64,000 nucleotides of DNA from Mycobacterium sp. 852014-50255_SCH5639931 (GTDB lineage Bacteria; Actinomycetota; Actinomycetes; Mycobacteriales; Mycobacteriaceae). A program made the position numbers and the translations under genes. This document shows positions 51,233 through 59,846 of the stretch, in pieces. Position 1 is the stretch's first letter. Each line of letters opens with the position of its first letter. Where the stretch lies: NCBI RefSeq assembly GCF_001665605.1, contig NZ_LZSV01000026.1, positions 109,761 through 173,760 on the forward strand. The letters are read 5' to 3'. The notes beneath the pieces were generated by a model, which worked only from the letters and a program-made list of their open reading frames with translations, made no database searches and was not told the origin of the DNA.

Positions 51233-51718
51233 ATGACCGAACGCATTGAAACTCAGCGCACCATCGCGGCACCGGCACCGGACATCTTCGCAGTGCTGTG
51301 CGACCCGCAGGGCCACGTCGCGATCGACTCGTCCGGAATGCTTCAAAGCGCCGAAGGCGATCGGGTACGCGGTGTCGGTGACCGTTTCGTCGTGCACATG
51401 GATCGCGAGTCATTGAACGACTTTCCGCAATTCGGCAAGTACGACGTCACCGTCGACATCACGGAATTCGAACAGGATCGGCTGATCGCGTGGACCGTTC
51501 TGGGCAAAATTCAGCCTCCGATCGGCCATGTCTACGGCTATCAACTCCAGCCGAGCGAAGACGGCTCGGCGACCGTGGTCACCTCGTTTTACGACTGGTC
51601 GAACATCGACCCCAAGTGGCGAGAAGCCGGAATTTTCCCGATTCTCTCCGAAGGCGCATTGCGGGCGACGTTGGGAATTCTGGATCGGACGGTCCGGCGC
51701 GGTTATCCGCGCGGATAA
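51233..51718 (+). CDS. SRPBCC family protein (polyketide cyclase-like)
   Basis: The 161-residue protein starts at ATG 51233 with GAGG a few bases upstream. TERIETQRTIAAPAPDIFAVLCDPQGHVAID is the first strand/helix of the START-like fold, and the protein ends with the long helix SEGALRATLGILDRTVRRG. The product would have a hydrophobic cavity. It is not closely similar to the SRPBCC protein at 41014. Divergent from the Pro-rich exported protein gene. Confidence 0.82.
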   Translation: MTERIETQRTIAAPAPDIFAVLCDPQGHVAIDSSGMLQSAEGDRVRGVGDRFVVHMDRESLNDFPQFGKYDVTVDITEFEQDRLIAWTVLGKIQPPIGHVYGYQLQPSEDGSATVVTSFYDWSNIDPKWREAGIFPILSEGALRATLGILDRTVRRGYPRG

Positions 51719-51809
51719 CGTCGTTTTCGGTTAGTGCCTAAACCCGAGTGCGGTTTTATTGCGGATTCGGGTGGGTATGACCTCTGGGCCCCTCACGAAA
51801 GGACCTGAC

Positions 51810-52034
51810 ATGTTGCACTCGGTCATTCTGGCGAGCTCGGACCCCGTCGCGGCCGGCTTTATCCTTCGCGGCATCAAGGGAATCTTTGTCGCCATCGGCA
51901 GCGTTATTGCCGCAATCATCTGCGCAATCATCGCAATGACGAAGGGTCGCAATCCGCTGGGCTGGGGAATTCTCGGCCTATTCTTCTCGATCCTCACGTT
52001 GATCGTCGTGATCATCATTCCGAGCAAGAAATAA
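51810..52034 (+). CDS. Small two-helix membrane protein
   Basis: A 74-residue product from ATG 51810, preceded by GAAAGGAC. Helix 1 is IFVAIGSVIAAIICAIIAM and helix 2 is LGWGILGLFFSILTLIVVII, joined by a basic loop TKGRNP. The gene shows lower GC and many isoleucine codons compared with flanking genes. No family is recognised. It ends 20 bases from the convergent hisS stop. Confidence 0.65.
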   Translation: MLHSVILASSDPVAAGFILRGIKGIFVAIGSVIAAIICAIIAMTKGRNPLGWGILGLFFSILTLIVVIIIPSKK

Positions 52035-52053
52035 CCCGGCGAGGGTGCCCGCC

Positions 52054-53316
52054 CTACCGGTCTAGTTTTGAAAGAACCTCGGCGACAACAGAATTCGCGG
52101 TGACGGACACCTGATCCCCGGTCGTGAGATCTTTCAAGCCGACCGTCCCCGCCTCGATGTCGCGGTCGCCGAGGACCAGCGCGATGACCGCCCCAGAACG
52201 GTCGGCCGCGCGCATCGCGCCCTTGAGGCCGCGGTCGCCGTAGGCCATGTCGACGCGCACACCAGAGGCGCGCAGCTGCGCGGCCAGCACCGCCAGCTGA
52301 AGCTTGGCCTGCTCGCTCAGCGGCACGCCGAACACGTCGCAGCGGGTCGTCTCCCCCACGCTCTTGCCCTCGGCGCGCAGCGCCAACAGGGTGCGGTCGA
52401 CGCCGAGCCCGAACCCGATGCCGGACAGGTCTTGCCCACCGAGCTCGTGCATCAGGCCGTCATAGCGGCCGCCGCCGCCGATCCCGGATTGCGCGCCGAG
52501 ACCGTCGTGGACGAACTCGAAGGTGGTCTTGGTGTAGTAGTCCAGCCCGCGCACCATGCGCGGGTTGATGACGTAGGGCACGCCGAGCGCGTCGAGGTGC
52601 GCCAGCACAGTGTCGAAGTGCTGCTTGGCGACATCGGACAGGTGGTCGATCAAAACCGGCGCGTCGGCCGTCATGGCCCGCACGGCCGGTCGCTTGTCGT
52701 CGAGCACCCGCAGCGGGTTGATCTCGGCACGCCTGCGCGTCTCGTCATCGAGATCGAGCCCAAACAGGAAGTCCTGCAACAGTTCCCGATACTGCGGGCG
52801 GCAGGTCTCGTCGCCCAGCGAGGTGATCTCCAGGCGGAACCCGTCGAGCCCCAGCGACCGGAAGCCGGCGTCGGCGATGGCGATCACCTCGGCGTCCAAC
52901 GCCGGATCGTCGACGCCGATCGCCTCCACACCCACCTGCTGCAGCTGCCGATAGCGGCCGGCCTGCGGCCGCTCGTAGCGGAAAAACGGCCCCGCATAAC
53001 ACAATTTGACCGGCAACGCCCCGCGGTCCAGGCCGTGCTCGATCACCGCGCGCACCACCCCCGCGGTGCCCTCGGGTCGCAAGGTGACCGAGCGGTCACC
53101 GCGGTCGGCGAACGTGTACATCTCCTTGGACACCACGTCGGTGGATTCGCCGACACCCCGGGCGAACAGGCCGGTGTCTTCGAAGATGGGCAACTCGATG
53201 TGGCCATAGCCGGCCCGGCGGGCGGCGCCCAACAACCCGTCACGGACGGCCACGAACTGCGCGGAGTCCGGCGGGACGTAGTCCGGCACCCCCTTGGGCG
53301 CGTGAAACTCCGTCAC
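52054..53316 (-). CDS. hisS: Histidyl-tRNA synthetase
   Basis: A 420-residue class II synthetase. It begins FHAPKGVPDYVPPDSAQFV and has motif 2 (YAGPFFRYERPQAGRYRQLQQVGVEAIG), the histidine-specific loop MVRGLDYYTKTTFEFVHDGLG, the GGGGRYDGLMHELGG loop and motif 3 (GIGFGLGVDRTLLAL), then the C-terminal anticodon domain. GTG 53316 overlaps the upstream hydrolase stop (GTGA). Confidence 0.96.
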   Translation of the reverse strand: MTEFHAPKGVPDYVPPDSAQFVAVRDGLLGAARRAGYGHIELPIFEDTGLFARGVGESTDVVSKEMYTFADRGDRSVTLRPEGTAGVVRAVIEHGLDRGALPVKLCYAGPFFRYERPQAGRYRQLQQVGVEAIGVDDPALDAEVIAIADAGFRSLGLDGFRLEITSLGDETCRPQYRELLQDFLFGLDLDDETRRRAEINPLRVLDDKRPAVRAMTADAPVLIDHLSDVAKQHFDTVLAHLDALGVPYVINPRMVRGLDYYTKTTFEFVHDGLGAQSGIGGGGRYDGLMHELGGQDLSGIGFGLGVDRTLLALRAEGKSVGETTRCDVFGVPLSEQAKLQLAVLAAQLRASGVRVDMAYGDRGLKGAMRAADRSGAVIALVLGDRDIEAGTVGLKDLTTGDQVSVTANSVVAEVLSKLDR

Positions 53317-53975
53317 GGGCTCAGGCCTTCGATGAACGGATTGAAACGCCGCTCGGCGCCGATGGTGGTGGCGTTGCCGTGACCCGGCAGCACCACGGTC
53401 TCGTCGTCGAGCACCAGAAGTTTTTCCACGATCGAGGTCAGCAGGTCGCGGCCGCTGCCGCCGTGCAGGTCGGTGCGGCCCACCGAGCGTTCGAACAGGG
53501 TGTCGCCGGTGAACACCACATCGTTGTCTCCCGCCACCCGGAAGACCACCGACCCGCGCGTGTGCCCGGGCGTGTGGTCGACGTTGACGGTCACGCCGCC
53601 CAGGTCCAGCTTGTCGCCGTCGCGGTCGAGCTCGACGACCTGCTTGGGTTCGCGGAAGAAGGCACCCGCCACCAGCTGCGCCACCCGCGGGCCCAGGCCG
53701 TAGATCGGGTCTTTCAGCATGAACCGGTCCTCGGGGTGGATGTAGGTCGGGCAGCCGAAGGTGTCGGACACCTTCTGCGCCGACCACATATGGTCGATGT
53801 GTCCGTGGGTGAGCAACACCGCGGCCGGCGTCAGCCGGTTCTCGTCGAGGATGCGCCGCAGCGGGCCCAGCGCCCGCTGGCCCGGATCCACGATGACGGC
53901 ATCCGTGCCCGGCCGCTCAGCCAGCACATAGCAGTTGCACTGCAACATGCCGGCGGGAAATCCGGTGATCAACAC
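53313..53975 (-). CDS. MBL-fold hydrolase, glyoxalase II-like (Rv2581c-like)
   Basis: A 220-residue metallo-beta-lactamase fold protein from GTG 53975 (VLITGFPAGMLQCNCYVL). It has the metal motif LLTHGHIDHMWSAQ (HxHxDH), His in DHTPGHTRGSVVF, Asp in VFTGDTLFERSVGRTDL and the last His in VLPGHGNATTIG. It may hydrolyse S-lactoylglutathione-like or mycothiol thioesters. It is upstream of hisS and coupled to it. Confidence 0.92.
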   Translation of the reverse strand: MLITGFPAGMLQCNCYVLAERPGTDAVIVDPGQRALGPLRRILDENRLTPAAVLLTHGHIDHMWSAQKVSDTFGCPTYIHPEDRFMLKDPIYGLGPRVAQLVAGAFFREPKQVVELDRDGDKLDLGGVTVNVDHTPGHTRGSVVFRVAGDNDVVFTGDTLFERSVGRTDLHGGSGRDLLTSIVEKLLVLDDETVVLPGHGNATTIGAERRFNPFIEGLSP

Positions 53976-54093
53976 GGTTCCCAGTTTCCCACGGGCCCCA
54001 CTTGACACCGGTCGCGGCGCCCACATTAGCCTGAGCTGGCCACCGACGCCTTTTGCCGGGCACCCGACTTACCGACCATGGAGGCATACGGCC

Positions 54094-54993
54094 GTGCCGA
54101 CCAATGAACAGCGACGTGCCAACGCAAAGCGCAAGCTCGAACGGCAGCTGGAGCGCCGCGCGAAGCAAGCCAAGCTGCGCCGGATCGTGTTGATCGCCGC
54201 CGGCTCAGCCGTGGCCGTGGCCGCGGTCGTCGCGGTGGTGCTCACGGTCATCAACACCAAACACGAGCACAAGAGCAACACCGCGACGAGCGCCACCTCC
54301 GCGGCCCCCAGCAGCTCCCCCGAGTCCACGACGCCCGCCGGACCGACGCCGCCCGCTCCGCCGCTGCCGGCGTTCAAGCCGTCGGCCGATCTGGGCGCCA
54401 ACTGCCAGTACCCGGCGTCCCCCGAGCCAGCCGCCAAGGAGGTCAAGCCGCCGCGCACCGGCAAGGTGCCGACCGACCCGGCTCAGGTGAGCGCCAGCAT
54501 GGTGACCAACCAGGGCCGCATCGGATTGATGCTCGCCAACAACGAATCACCTTGCACGGTAAACAGTTTCGCAAGCCTGATCGGCCAGAAATACTTCGAT
54601 AACACCAAATGCCACCGGCTGACCACTTCGCCGGACCTGGGCGTCCTGCAATGCGGCGACCCCAAGGGGGAGGGCACCGGCGGCCCGGGCTACCAATTCG
54701 CCAACGAGTACCCGACGGACCAATACCCGCCGAACGACCCGAAGGCGCAACAGCCAGTCCTCTATCCGCGCGGCACCCTGGCGATGGCCAACGCCGGTCC
54801 CGGGACCAATGGCAGCCAGTTCTTCATGGTGTACAAGGACTCCCAGCTGCCGCCCCAATACACCGTCTTCGGCACCATTCAGCCCGACGGGCTGGCCACG
54901 CTGGACAAGATCGCCAAAGCCGGCGTCGCCGGCGGCGGTGAGGACGGCGCACCGGCCTCCGAGGTCACCATCACCTCGCTGTTGCTCGACTAA
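54094..54993 (+). CDS. ppiB: Membrane-anchored cyclophilin-type peptidyl-prolyl isomerase (Rv2582-like)
   Basis: A 299-residue protein from GTG 54094, with GGAGG upstream. A basic coiled N-terminus (QRRANAKRKLERQLERRAKQAKLRR) is followed by one membrane helix (IVLIAAGSAVAVAAVVAVVLTVI), a Ser/Thr/Pro linker, then an extracytoplasmic cyclophilin domain from about residue 95. Active-site residues fit: Arg in CHRL, Gln in GVLQCGD, GPGTNGSQFF and PQYTVFGTI. Four Cys in the domain (NCQYP, SPCTVN, TKCHR, LQCGD) may pair. It would speed prolyl turns in exported proteins. Confidence 0.93.
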   Translation: MPTNEQRRANAKRKLERQLERRAKQAKLRRIVLIAAGSAVAVAAVVAVVLTVINTKHEHKSNTATSATSAAPSSSPESTTPAGPTPPAPPLPAFKPSADLGANCQYPASPEPAAKEVKPPRTGKVPTDPAQVSASMVTNQGRIGLMLANNESPCTVNSFASLIGQKYFDNTKCHRLTTSPDLGVLQCGDPKGEGTGGPGYQFANEYPTDQYPPNDPKAQQPVLYPRGTLAMANAGPGTNGSQFFMVYKDSQLPPQYTVFGTIQPDGLATLDKIAKAGVAGGGEDGAPASEVTITSLLLD

Positions 54994-55068
54994 AGCCAAG
55001 CAGCGCAACGCCGCTGATTCGGCCGGAATCGGGCGACCAACGGGCGGTCCACCGCTTAAGGTCGTTGC

Positions 55069-56850
55069 GTGGGGACAGAGTCTTTCGGGCAATACCAGTT
55101 GCTGGAAGTGTTGGGGCGCGGCGGCATGGGCCAGGTCTACCGTGCCTACGACGCCGCCACCGACCGGGTCGTCGCGTTGAAGGTGCTGCCCCCGAACTTG
55201 GCCGAGGATCAGGAGTTTCAGCAGCGATTCCGCCGAGAGGCACGCATCGCGGCGAGCCTCAACGACCCGCACGTGGTGCCGATCCACGGTTACGGCGAGA
55301 TCGACGGTCGGCTCTATGTCGACATGCGGCTGATCGAGGGCCGCGACTTGTTGCAGTACATCGACGAGAACGGGGGGCGGCTGTCCCCCGAGCGCGCGGT
55401 GGCGGTGATCGAACAGGTTGCCGCTGCGCTGGATAGTGCCCACCAGGTCGGGCTGATCCATCGCGACATCAAGCCGAAGAACATTCTGGTCACCCAGGCG
55501 CGCGACTTCGTCTACCTGATCGACTTCGGCATCGCCCGTACCCTGGCCGACACGTCGCTCACGCAGACCGGGCACACGATGGGCACGGTCGCCTACATGG
55601 CGCCCGAACGGTTCAGGGGCACAACGGATCACCGCGCCGACGTGTATTCGTTGGCCTGCGTGCTGCACGAGTGCTTGACCGGCAAGCGGCCCTATGCCGG
55701 CGACAGCCTCGAGGAACAGCTCAACGCGCATTTGAACACGCCGCCGCCGCAACCCTCGACCACCGCCGCCGGCGTGCCCCCGGCCCTCGACGCGGTGGTC
55801 GCCCGCGGGATGGCCAAAGACCCCGAATACCGCTACCAGTCGGCGATGGAACTCGCCGAAGCAGCCCGGGCGGCATTGGCCGCCCCGGATGGGACGGCCG
55901 CATGGAGCCCCCCGCCGACGCCACCGACATCGCCGCCGGGCCCGCCGGAACCCACGCAGGACTTCCCCCCGACGGGCGCCGGTCCCGAGTCGCGGCCGCC
56001 ATACAGCCCACCGACGCAATCCCGTCGTCTGCTGCTGGGCATCGTTGGCGCGTCGGCCCTGGCGCTGGCCGCGGTGGTGGCGTTGGTCATCGCACTGGTG
56101 ACCCAGAACGACGACTCGGCCAACAGCGCGGCATCGAGCACCCCGACCCGCGCCCGCGTTCCCAACAGGCCGGGGTCGAATTCCGGACCGACCGCGCAGG
56201 CAACGGGGACCGTGCCGCCGCTGCCGGCGTTCGCACCGCCGGCCGATCTGGGCGCCAATTGCCAATACCCGAGCGCGCCGGACGCCATCGTCAAGCCGGT
56301 CAACCCGCCTCCGTCCGGCAGGGTTTCCAGCGAACCCGCGCAGATCCCGGCCACCATCTCGACCAACCTAGGCGACATCGGCATCGAGCTCGCCAACGGC
56401 GAATCTCCGTGCACGGTCAACAGCTTCGTCAGCCTTGCGAAGCAGCAATTCTTCGACAACACCCAGTGCGCCCGGCTGATCAACTCGACTGACGGTGGGT
56501 CGCTGCTGTGCGGCGGTCCCGACGCGGACGGCGCCGGTGGCCCCGGCTATCAATTTGCCGACGAATACCCCACCAACCAGTACCCGGCCAACGACCCCGC
56601 GCTCCGGGCGACGGTGATGTACCCGCGCGGCACCGTGATCATGGCCACCGAGGGGCCAAACACCAACGGCAGCCAATTCGTCCTGGTGTTCCGGGATTCG
56701 GAATTGGAGCCGCAGAGCACGGTGTTCGGCACCATCAGCGAGGCGGGCCTGGCGGTCCTCGACAAGGTCGCCCAGGCGGGTATCGCCGGCAACCGGCAGA
56801 GCGGGGCTCCCACCAACCCGGTCACCATCAACTCGGTGCGGGTCGGCTAG
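55069..56850 (+). CDS. Ser/Thr protein kinase with extracellular cyclophilin domain (fusion)
   Basis: 593 residues from GTG 55069. Residues 1-264 form a complete Hanks-type kinase: GRGGMGQVY (16-24), Lys38, Glu57, HRDIKPKN (Asp133), DFG (Asp152) and an APE after the Thr-rich activation segment. A Pro-rich linker (265-318) and one helix (about 321-343) follow. From about residue 385 the outer part is a cyclophilin domain very like the neighbouring ppiB product (ADLGANCQYP, ESPCTVNSF, GGPGYQF, YPRGT, NGSQF), with its four Cys. Three binding-site residues differ: Leu480, Val538 and Ser550. It lies 75 bases after ppiB. I do not recall a kinase here in M. tuberculosis. Confidence 0.95.
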   Translation: MGTESFGQYQLLEVLGRGGMGQVYRAYDAATDRVVALKVLPPNLAEDQEFQQRFRREARIAASLNDPHVVPIHGYGEIDGRLYVDMRLIEGRDLLQYIDENGGRLSPERAVAVIEQVAAALDSAHQVGLIHRDIKPKNILVTQARDFVYLIDFGIARTLADTSLTQTGHTMGTVAYMAPERFRGTTDHRADVYSLACVLHECLTGKRPYAGDSLEEQLNAHLNTPPPQPSTTAAGVPPALDAVVARGMAKDPEYRYQSAMELAEAARAALAAPDGTAAWSPPPTPPTSPPGPPEPTQDFPPTGAGPESRPPYSPPTQSRRLLLGIVGASALALAAVVALVIALVTQNDDSANSAASSTPTRARVPNRPGSNSGPTAQATGTVPPLPAFAPPADLGANCQYPSAPDAIVKPVNPPPSGRVSSEPAQIPATISTNLGDIGIELANGESPCTVNSFVSLAKQQFFDNTQCARLINSTDGGSLLCGGPDADGAGGPGYQFADEYPTNQYPANDPALRATVMYPRGTVIMATEGPNTNGSQFVLVFRDSELEPQSTVFGTISEAGLAVLDKVAQAGIAGNRQSGAPTNPVTINSVRVG

Positions 56851-56869
56851 CGGGGATCGTTAAGTCGCC

Positions 56870-59260
56870 TCAGGCCGCCGACGTGACGCGGTACACGTCG
56901 AAAACGCCTTCGACGTTGCGCACCACGTTGAGCAGATGCCCGAGGTGCTTCGGGTCACCCATCTCGAAGGTGAACCGGCTGATCGCCACCCGGTCATTGG
57001 ACGTGGTGACCGAGGCAGACAGGATGTTGACCTTCTCGTCGGCCAGCACCCGAGTGACGTCGGAGAGCAGCCGGTGGCGGTCGAGCGCCTCGACCTGGAT
57101 GGCCACCAGGAACACCGACGACGGCGACGGCGCCCAGCGCACCTCGATGATGCGCTCGGCCTGCTGCTGCAGCGACGCCGCGTTGGTGCAGTCGGTGCGG
57201 TGCACGCTCACTCCCCCACCGCGGGTGACGAAGCCCATGATCTGGTCGCCGGGCACCGGCGTACAGCACTTGGCCAGCTTGGACAGCACGCCCGGGGCGC
57301 CGGGGACCGAGACGCCGACGTCGTCGCTGCTGCGCGGGCGCCGCAGCATGGTCGTCGGCGTGGACCGCTCGGCGAGATCCTCCTCGGCCTGGTCGATCCC
57401 GCCGAGCTCGGCCAGCAGCCGCTGCACGACATGGCGCGCCGACACGTGGCCCTCGCCGATCGCGGTGTAGAGCGCGGACACGTCCGCGTAGTGCAGTTCG
57501 CGGGCCACCGCGGCCATGGATTCGGCGTTGACCAAGCGCTGCAACGGAAGTCCGCCGCGGCGCACCTCGCGGGCCATGGCCTCCTTGCCCGCCTCCAGCG
57601 CCTCCTCACGCCGCTCCTTGGCGAACCATTGCCGGATCTTCGCCTTGGCGCGCGGCGACACCACGAACTGTTGCCAGTCCCGCGACGGCCCGGCATTGGG
57701 CGCCTTCGACGTGAAAACCTCGACGACTTCCCCGTTTTCCAGCTTTCGTTCCAGCGCCACCAGCCGCCCGTTGACCCTGGCGCCGATGCAGCGGTGGCCG
57801 ACCTCGGTGTGCACGGCGTAGGCGAAGTCGATCGGCGTCGACCCGTTCGGCAGGGTGATCACATCGCCCTTGGGGGTGAACACGAAGATCTCTTGCACCG
57901 CAAGGTCGTAGCGCAGCGACTCCAGGAACTCGCCGGGGTCGGCGGCCTCGCGTTGCCAGTCGAGCAGCTGGCGCATCCAGGCCATGTCGTCGATCTCGGC
58001 GGTGGCGTGGGGATGCGGAACGCCGTTGCGGCCCTTGGCTTCCTTGTAGCGCCAGTGCGCGGCGATGCCGTATTCGGCGGTGCGGTGCATGTCGCGGGTG
58101 CGGATCTGGATTTCCAGCGGCTTGCCCTCAGGGCCCACCACCGTGGTGTGCAGCGACTGGTAGACGCCGTATCGGGGCTGGGCGATGTAGTCCTTGAACC
58201 GTCCCGCCATCGGCTGCCACAGGGAATGCACGACGCCGACGGCGGCGTAGCAGTCGCGGATCTCGTCGCACAGGATGCGGATGCCGACCAGGTCGTGGAT
58301 GTCGTCGAAGTCGCGGCCCTTGACGATCATCTTCTGATAGATCGACCAGTAGTGCTTGGGGCGGCCCTCCACCGTCGCCTTGATCTTCGACGCGTTCAGC
58401 GTGTTGGTGATCTCGGCGCGGACCTTGGCCAGGTAGGTGTCCCGGGACGGCGCGCGGCCGGCGACCAGGCGGACGATCTCGTCGTACTTCTTCGGATGCA
58501 AGATCGCGAAGGACAGGTCTTCGAGTTCCCACTTGACGCTGGCCATACCCAGCCGATGCGCAAGGGGCGCAATGACTTCCAGCGTCTCGCGGGCTTTGCG
58601 CGCCTGCTTCTCCGGCGGCAGGAAGCGCATGGTTCGCATGTTGTGTAGCCGGTCGGCGACCTTGATCACCAGCACCCGGGGGTCGCGGGCCATCGCGGTG
58701 ATCATCTTGCGGATGGTCTCGCCCTCGGCGGCGGTGCCCAGCACCACCCGATCCAGCTTGGTCACGCCGTCGACGAGGTGGCCCACCTCCTCGCCGAACT
58801 CCTCGCTCAAAGCCTCCAGCGTGTAGCCGGTGTCTTCGATGGTGTCGTGCAACAGCGCGGCCACCAAAGTGGTGGTGTCCATGCCCAATTCGGCGAGGAT
58901 GTTCGCGACGGCCAGGGGGTGGGTGATGTACGGATCACCGGAATGGCGCAACTGCGTGGCGTGGCGCTGGTCGGCGACCTCGAAGGCGCGCTGCAGCAGC
59001 GACACGTTGGCCTTCGGATAGATCTCCCGGTGCACCGCCACGAGCGGTTCGAGCACCGGGTTGAGCGTCGTGCGCTGGGCGGTCATCCGCCGGGCCAGCC
59101 GGGCCCGCACCCGGCGCGACGCGCTGCTGGGGGTTTTCAGCGTCTCGGTTGGGGGATCCGGCGGCTCGGCCTGCGCCGTCACCGGCTCGCCGACCAGCAG
59201 GGCGTCACCGACGTCAGTGGGCGCGTCAAGCGCCTGCGCCGCGCTCTTGTCGTCCGCCAC
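56870..59260 (-). CDS. relA: Bifunctional (p)ppGpp synthetase/hydrolase Rel
   Basis: A 796-residue protein from GTG 59260, chosen because GGAGG lies eight bases upstream; GTG 59269 sits on top of that site. Domains in order: hydrolase HD (LVAALLHDTIEDTGYTLEAL), synthetase (GRPKHYWSIYQKMIVKGRDFDDIHDLVGIRILCDE, in part, and QSLHTTVVGPEGKPLEIQIRT), TGS (EIFVFTPKGDVITLPNGSTP), a helical/zinc-finger part with AKCCTPVPGDQI, and an ACT domain (FLVAIQVEALDRHRLLSDVTR). Both active sites look intact. It sets the stringent response. Confidence 0.96.
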   Translation of the reverse strand: MADDKSAAQALDAPTDVGDALLVGEPVTAQAEPPDPPTETLKTPSSASRRVRARLARRMTAQRTTLNPVLEPLVAVHREIYPKANVSLLQRAFEVADQRHATQLRHSGDPYITHPLAVANILAELGMDTTTLVAALLHDTIEDTGYTLEALSEEFGEEVGHLVDGVTKLDRVVLGTAAEGETIRKMITAMARDPRVLVIKVADRLHNMRTMRFLPPEKQARKARETLEVIAPLAHRLGMASVKWELEDLSFAILHPKKYDEIVRLVAGRAPSRDTYLAKVRAEITNTLNASKIKATVEGRPKHYWSIYQKMIVKGRDFDDIHDLVGIRILCDEIRDCYAAVGVVHSLWQPMAGRFKDYIAQPRYGVYQSLHTTVVGPEGKPLEIQIRTRDMHRTAEYGIAAHWRYKEAKGRNGVPHPHATAEIDDMAWMRQLLDWQREAADPGEFLESLRYDLAVQEIFVFTPKGDVITLPNGSTPIDFAYAVHTEVGHRCIGARVNGRLVALERKLENGEVVEVFTSKAPNAGPSRDWQQFVVSPRAKAKIRQWFAKERREEALEAGKEAMAREVRRGGLPLQRLVNAESMAAVARELHYADVSALYTAIGEGHVSARHVVQRLLAELGGIDQAEEDLAERSTPTTMLRRPRSSDDVGVSVPGAPGVLSKLAKCCTPVPGDQIMGFVTRGGGVSVHRTDCTNAASLQQQAERIIEVRWAPSPSSVFLVAIQVEALDRHRLLSDVTRVLADEKVNILSASVTTSNDRVAISRFTFEMGDPKHLGHLLNVVRNVEGVFDVYRVTSAA

Positions 59261-59303
59261 GTTGGTCACCTCCGACCTCGAGGATATCGCGCGGTGGGCC
59301 GGG

Positions 59304-59846
59304 CTAGAGCCGACTCAGGCTGTGCAGCGGCAACCCCGCCACCGCCTGACGACCGCCCAGCGCGGTCAGTTCGAGGATCACCGCCGCCGCCACGACGGTG
59401 GCCCCGGTGCGTTCCAGCAACCGGGCCGCCGCGGCGAGGCTGCCCCCGGTGGCCAGCACGTCGTCGATGATCACGACGTGGCGACCGCGCAGGTCGATGC
59501 CGTCCGCGGGGATCTCCAGCGTCGCGCTGCCGTACTCCAGGTCGTAATGCTCGGCGTACACCGGCGGCGGCAGCTTGCCGCCCTTGCGAATGGCCAGCAC
59601 TCCCGTGCGCAGCCGGTCGGCGACCGCCGCCGCGGCCAGGAACCCGCGGGCGTCGATCCCGGCGACCAGGTCGGCGCCCGACGCGATCTCGGCCAGCGCG
59701 TCGGTGATCGCCGCCAGCCCCGCCGGATCGGCGAACAACGCGGTGAGGTCCCGGAACTGCACCCCCGGCTTGGGAAAGTCGGACACCTCGCGCAGCAGCG
59801 AGGCGATGACGTCGGCAACCGAGGCGCTTCCGTCGGCACTCGTCAC
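59304..59846 (-). CDS. apt: Adenine phosphoribosyltransferase
   Basis: A 180-residue type I phosphoribosyltransferase. It starts at GTG 59846, overlapping the lipoprotein stop (GTGA). It has FPKPGVQFRDLTALFADPAG and AGIDARGFLAAAAVADRL, the YDLEYGSATLEI strand and the PRPP motif VVIIDDVLATGGSLAAA. It salvages adenine to AMP. The neighbour relA is the usual partner. Confidence 0.93.
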   Translation of the reverse strand: MTSADGSASVADVIASLLREVSDFPKPGVQFRDLTALFADPAGLAAITDALAEIASGADLVAGIDARGFLAAAAVADRLRTGVLAIRKGGKLPPPVYAEHYDLEYGSATLEIPADGIDLRGRHVVIIDDVLATGGSLAAAARLLERTGATVVAAAVILELTALGGRQAVAGLPLHSLSRL

